From the NCBI RefSeq assembly GCF_020687805.1, contig NZ_JAJEWQ010000001.1:1025232-1089231 (forward strand): 64,000 bases of DNA. Direction: 5' to 3'. The notes under the pieces were generated by a model. It saw only the letters and a list, made by a program, of their open reading frames with translations, had not been told where the DNA came from and made no database searches. Position 1 is the stretch's first letter; every line of letters begins with the position of its first letter. The position numbers and the translations under genes are program-made. Source of the DNA: Planctobacterium marinum. Its GTDB lineage: Bacteria > Pseudomonadota > Gammaproteobacteria > Enterobacterales > Alteromonadaceae. This document shows, piece by piece, positions 61,746 to 64,000 of the stretch.

Positions 61746-62723
61746 ATGTTTAAAAAACGTATTGCGGCAGCCGCCGTAGGGTTACTGCTATCTCAAAATC
61801 CGGTTATGGCTAATCCGTTAGAGCTTGGAGAAGGCCTCAGAACTGCCGATCCATCAGCTCATGTCTGGCAAGATGGTCGACTTTACCTGTATACCAGCCA
61901 TGATATGGAATGCCAGGCGGACTTCCACATGCAGGACTGGATGGCGTTCTCATCAGAAAACCTGAAAGACTGGACCAATCACGGGGTTATTCTCAGCCTT
62001 GACGATTTGAGCTGGGCCGATAACTACGCCTGGGCTCCGGACGCTGCCTACAAAAATGGTAAGTATTACCTGGTGTTTCCCGCCGGGACCGGCTTTAAAG
62101 ACAGGGTAAACCCGGAGAAAAGCACCAAATGGATGGGCCTTGGCATTGCCGTCAGTGATTCCCCCACCGGCCCATTTAAGGATGCGATCGGCAAACCTTT
62201 GTGGACCGAACCCTATGCCAATGATCCCAGTCTGTTTATTGATGACGATGGCACTGCCTGGTTGTATTTTCATGGTAAAAATCACGATTACTATGTAGCA
62301 AAAATGCAGGATGATATGCTCGCCATTGACGGGGATTTAATCAAAATGGATATGGGCGGCTATGAGCCCAAAATGGAAGGCCCCTGGGTTTTTAAACGTG
62401 GCGACAATTACTACTACACCATGCCGGAAAATAATCGGGTGCTCACCTATTACATGGCCACTTCACCCACTGGCCCCTGGCAATACCAGGGACAGATAAT
62501 GGATCAGGAACACCAGGCCAATAATCATCACTCAATTATGCAGTATCAGGGACAATGGCTGCTATTTTACCACCGTTGGTATCAGGCCACTGACTCAGAC
62601 TGTCACAAAAGACAGCGCCATTCTACGGCCGAATATCTGTATTTTAATGAAGATGGCACCATTCAGCCTGTAAAACGCACAGACAGTGGTATCCGCGATT
62701 TTGCCGACAAGGTTATGAAATAA
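61746..62723 (+). CDS. Secreted GH43 glycosidase
   Basis: 325 residues with a signal peptide (1-22, ending VMA). Five-blade propeller motifs: general base in RTADPSAHVW, the pKa-modulating Asp in YANDPSLFIDDDG, and the acid Glu in PKMEGPWVFKRG. The C-terminal HHSIMQYQGQWLLFYHRW is typical of the family. It probably trims arabinose or xylose/galactose from pectin side chains; the exact activity cannot be read from sequence. Last gene of the kduD operon; no clear terminator follows. Confidence 0.9.
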   Translation: MFKKRIAAAAVGLLLSQNPVMANPLELGEGLRTADPSAHVWQDGRLYLYTSHDMECQADFHMQDWMAFSSENLKDWTNHGVILSLDDLSWADNYAWAPDAAYKNGKYYLVFPAGTGFKDRVNPEKSTKWMGLGIAVSDSPTGPFKDAIGKPLWTEPYANDPSLFIDDDGTAWLYFHGKNHDYYVAKMQDDMLAIDGDLIKMDMGGYEPKMEGPWVFKRGDNYYYTMPENNRVLTYYMATSPTGPWQYQGQIMDQEHQANNHHSIMQYQGQWLLFYHRWYQATDSDCHKRQRHSTAEYLYFNEDGTIQPVKRTDSGIRDFADKVMK

Positions 62724-62789
62724 CCGTCTCTTCGCCCTATGCCAATGACAGCGAATAAGTCGATTGTTATGGGTTATTCCGGGATTAAT

Positions 62790-62823
62790 TTGCAACATAA
62801 TGCCACCGGTGGCATTATGTTGC
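62790..62823. promoter_or_regulatory. 32-bp perfect palindrome: LacI-type operator with embedded promoter
   Basis: Bases 62792-62823 form a perfect 32-bp palindrome centred on ATGCCACCGGTGGCAT (62800-62815). A candidate promoter for the RpiB-like gene fits within it: TTGCAA (62790-62795), a 17-bp spacer, CATTAT (62813-62818). The gene starts 43 bp later. It is far longer than the 16-bp operators elsewhere in the locus. Confidence 0.85.
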
Positions 62824-62865
62824 CTGAATCAAATCATTCTTTTTTAACACTCAGGAGTTTGCCGT

Positions 62866-63501
62866 ATGAAAATCGCCTTAATGAACGAGTTTAGTCAGGC
62901 CGCCAAAAACCCGATTGTACTTGAACAATTAGAAGCTGTTGCTTATGACCAGGGCCACAGCATTTTTAATGTGGGCATGGACGGTGATAATGACCACCGT
63001 TTGACTTACATTCACCTTGGCATCATAGCCAGCCTGTTGTTAAACAGTAAAGCCGTCGACTTTGTGGTTACCGGTTGTGGTACCGGTCAGGGCGCACTGA
63101 TGGCCGCCAACGCCTTTCCTGGTGTGGTATGTGGTTATTGTATTGACCCTTCAGACGCTTACCTTTTTGCCCAAATCAACAACGGTAATGCACTGGCCCT
63201 GCCCTTTGCCAAAGGTTTTGGCTGGGGTGCAGAGTTGAATATTCGTTATATCTTCGAAAAAGCCTTTACCGGTGTTACCGGCCAGGGCTATCCGGCTGAA
63301 CGCAAAGAATCACAGGTAACCAATGCCGGTATTCTCAGTCAGCTCAAACAAGATGTGGCCAAAGATTACCTTGAGGCACTGAATAGTATCGATGAAGAAT
63401 TGGTGAAACAGGCAGTTGGTGGTCCGCGTTTTCAGGATTGCTTTTTCACCCATTGCCAGGATGAAAACATCGCTGCGTTTGTCAATAAATTCGTAGCCTG
63501 A
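62866..63501 (+). CDS. RpiB/LacAB-family sugar isomerase, DhuI-like
   Basis: 211 residues. RpiB-type core: TGCGTGQGALMAANAF, with the Cys and the Gly loop that activate the substrate in this family. It closely resembles the streptococcal isomerase DhuI (NEFSQAAKN near the N-terminus, GVVCGYCIDPSDAYLFAQIN, NGNALALPFAKGFGWGAEL). DhuI converts 4-deoxy-5-hexosulose-uronate to 2,5-diketo-3-deoxygluconate, the same step as KduI. AGGAG precedes the ATG. It has its own operator and stands apart from kduI, so it may be an alternative isomerase, or act on galacturonate in place of the absent UxaC. Confidence 0.85.
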   Translation: MKIALMNEFSQAAKNPIVLEQLEAVAYDQGHSIFNVGMDGDNDHRLTYIHLGIIASLLLNSKAVDFVVTGCGTGQGALMAANAFPGVVCGYCIDPSDAYLFAQINNGNALALPFAKGFGWGAELNIRYIFEKAFTGVTGQGYPAERKESQVTNAGILSQLKQDVAKDYLEALNSIDEELVKQAVGGPRFQDCFFTHCQDENIAAFVNKFVA

Positions 63502-63518
63502 AGATAAGAAATCTGAGA

Positions 63519-63557
63519 GGGGATAAGCGCCTAAAGCGCTTACCCCCTTTTTTTATT
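63519..63557. terminator. Terminator between the RpiB-like and GH105 genes
   Basis: Stem GGGG-(A)-TAAGCGC with GCGCTTA-CCCC (63519-63530 with 63536-63547) has one bulged base and a CTAAA loop, followed by TTTTTTT. It serves the + strand gene directly and may help the convergent gene. Confidence 0.85.
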
Positions 63558-64000
63558 TTAACGTACAGGTTGCAGCATTTGTTGCATGGCAATACCGGCT
63601 AAAATGAAGGGGCCGGTGCCTTTAGGGTCATTCTGCCAGACCGGCTCAGACATATAATATTGATAGCTGCCGTCACGGCCAAAGCCTAATCCAGCCACAT
63701 AACACTGATTGGTCATACTGATCTCGCCATTGTCATGAACCAACACAAATTCGCTGATCAGTCCGTCATAGGCCTTTTCAGCAACAGCCTGGTATTCAGG
63801 TGCAATGTAACCATTGGCCACGGATTTCGCCAGAAAGTACACAAACATGGCGCTACCACTGGACTCCCGGTAGTTACCTGTGGCGCCCGGTTTATCCATA
63901 ATCTGCCACCAGGTGCCGGTTTCATCCTGACTATTGCTCAGCGCCAGCGCTAACTCTTCTGCCATAGTGATCAGGGGCATACGCAACTGTGCTTTATCTT
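63558..64000 (-). CDS. GH105-type unsaturated glucuronyl/galacturonyl hydrolase, C-terminal part (cut by window edge)
   Basis: The reading frame stays open to base 64000, so the N-terminal two thirds lie outside. The visible 147 residues show DETGTWWQIMDKPGATGNYRE (read as two parts), SSGSAMFVYFLAKSVANGYI and GRDGSYQYYMSEPVWQNDPKG, the C-terminal half of a GH105 (alpha/alpha)6 barrel. The family removes unsaturated uronic acids from oligosaccharides made by pectate or rhamnogalacturonan lyases. This would feed the KduI/DhuI-like step. The catalytic Asp of the N-terminal half cannot be checked. Confidence 0.85.
   Translation of the reverse strand, partial: DKAQLRMPLITMAEELALALSNSQDETGTWWQIMDKPGATGNYRESSGSAMFVYFLAKSVANGYIAPEYQAVAEKAYDGLISEFVLVHDNGEISMTNQCYVAGLGFGRDGSYQYYMSEPVWQNDPKGTGPFILAGIAMQQMLQPVR

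Overview
The window looks like the chromosome of a marine, polysaccharide-degrading gammaproteobacterium of the Alteromonadales (Alteromonas/Paraglaciecola-like). This is inferred from gene content: TonB receptors of the sugar-uptake type, a DUF3718 protein, NagR-type chitin control, a LacI-controlled pectin locus with a TRAP transporter, and multimodular secreted glycosidases. There are no RNA genes, insertion sequences, CRISPR arrays or prophage genes that I can support. Both ends cut genes.

Layout. 0-2.3 kb: the end of a sigma-54 activator and its histidine kinase. 2.3-4.4 kb: two overlapping exported proteins of unknown role, one with a single haem-binding motif. 4.4-9.3 kb: an EF-hand secreted protein and a GH26 glycosidase, divergent from a GH13 alpha-amylase. 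9.3-12.9 kb: an AraC regulator, a membrane-anchored flavodoxin and two tandem dienelactone-hydrolase-like enzymes. 13.1-16.4 kb: small membrane proteins, an XRE/DUF2975 pair and a BenE-type transporter divergent from an XRE-cupin regulator. 16.6-22.9 kb: two large GH18 chitinases behind a perfect NagR-type operator, with a second near-perfect copy inside the first gene and a strong hairpin between the genes. 23.0-29.8 kb: a DUF3718 protein, then an AT-rich envelope-modification module (OmpR/HK pair, LTA-synthase-like transferase, EptA, DgkA). Its divergent promoter region carries seven hexamers, nearly all on an 11-bp repeat. 30.0-32.8 kb: a DUF2868/DUF3482 GTPase pair and a small MORN-like protein. 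33.1-37.8 kb: a siderophore-type TonB receptor and a PepSY iron-uptake operon with candidate Fur boxes.

38.1-64 kb is a pectin utilisation locus. Outside the cytoplasm there is a 2225-residue lipoprotein fusing pectin methylesterase (CE8) and pectate lyase (PL1) with four copies of an unassigned module. A sugar-type TonB receptor, a separate PL1 lyase, a second CE8 esterase, a CE12 rhamnogalacturonan acetylesterase, a GH43 enzyme and a partial GH105 enzyme accompany it. A TRAP transporter brings products across the inner membrane. Inside the cell, saturated galacturonate goes through UxaB, UxaA, KdgK and Eda. Unsaturated products go through KduI (and an RpiB-family, DhuI-like isomerase) and KduD to the same intermediate, KDG. 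uxaC is not in the window.

A LacI-family regulator lies in the kduD operon. Four copies of a TTGCCACCGGTGGCAA-type palindrome sit at the TonB-receptor promoter, between uxaB and kduD (two copies), and before the RpiB-like gene as the core of a perfect 32-bp palindrome. They tie the locus into one regulon.
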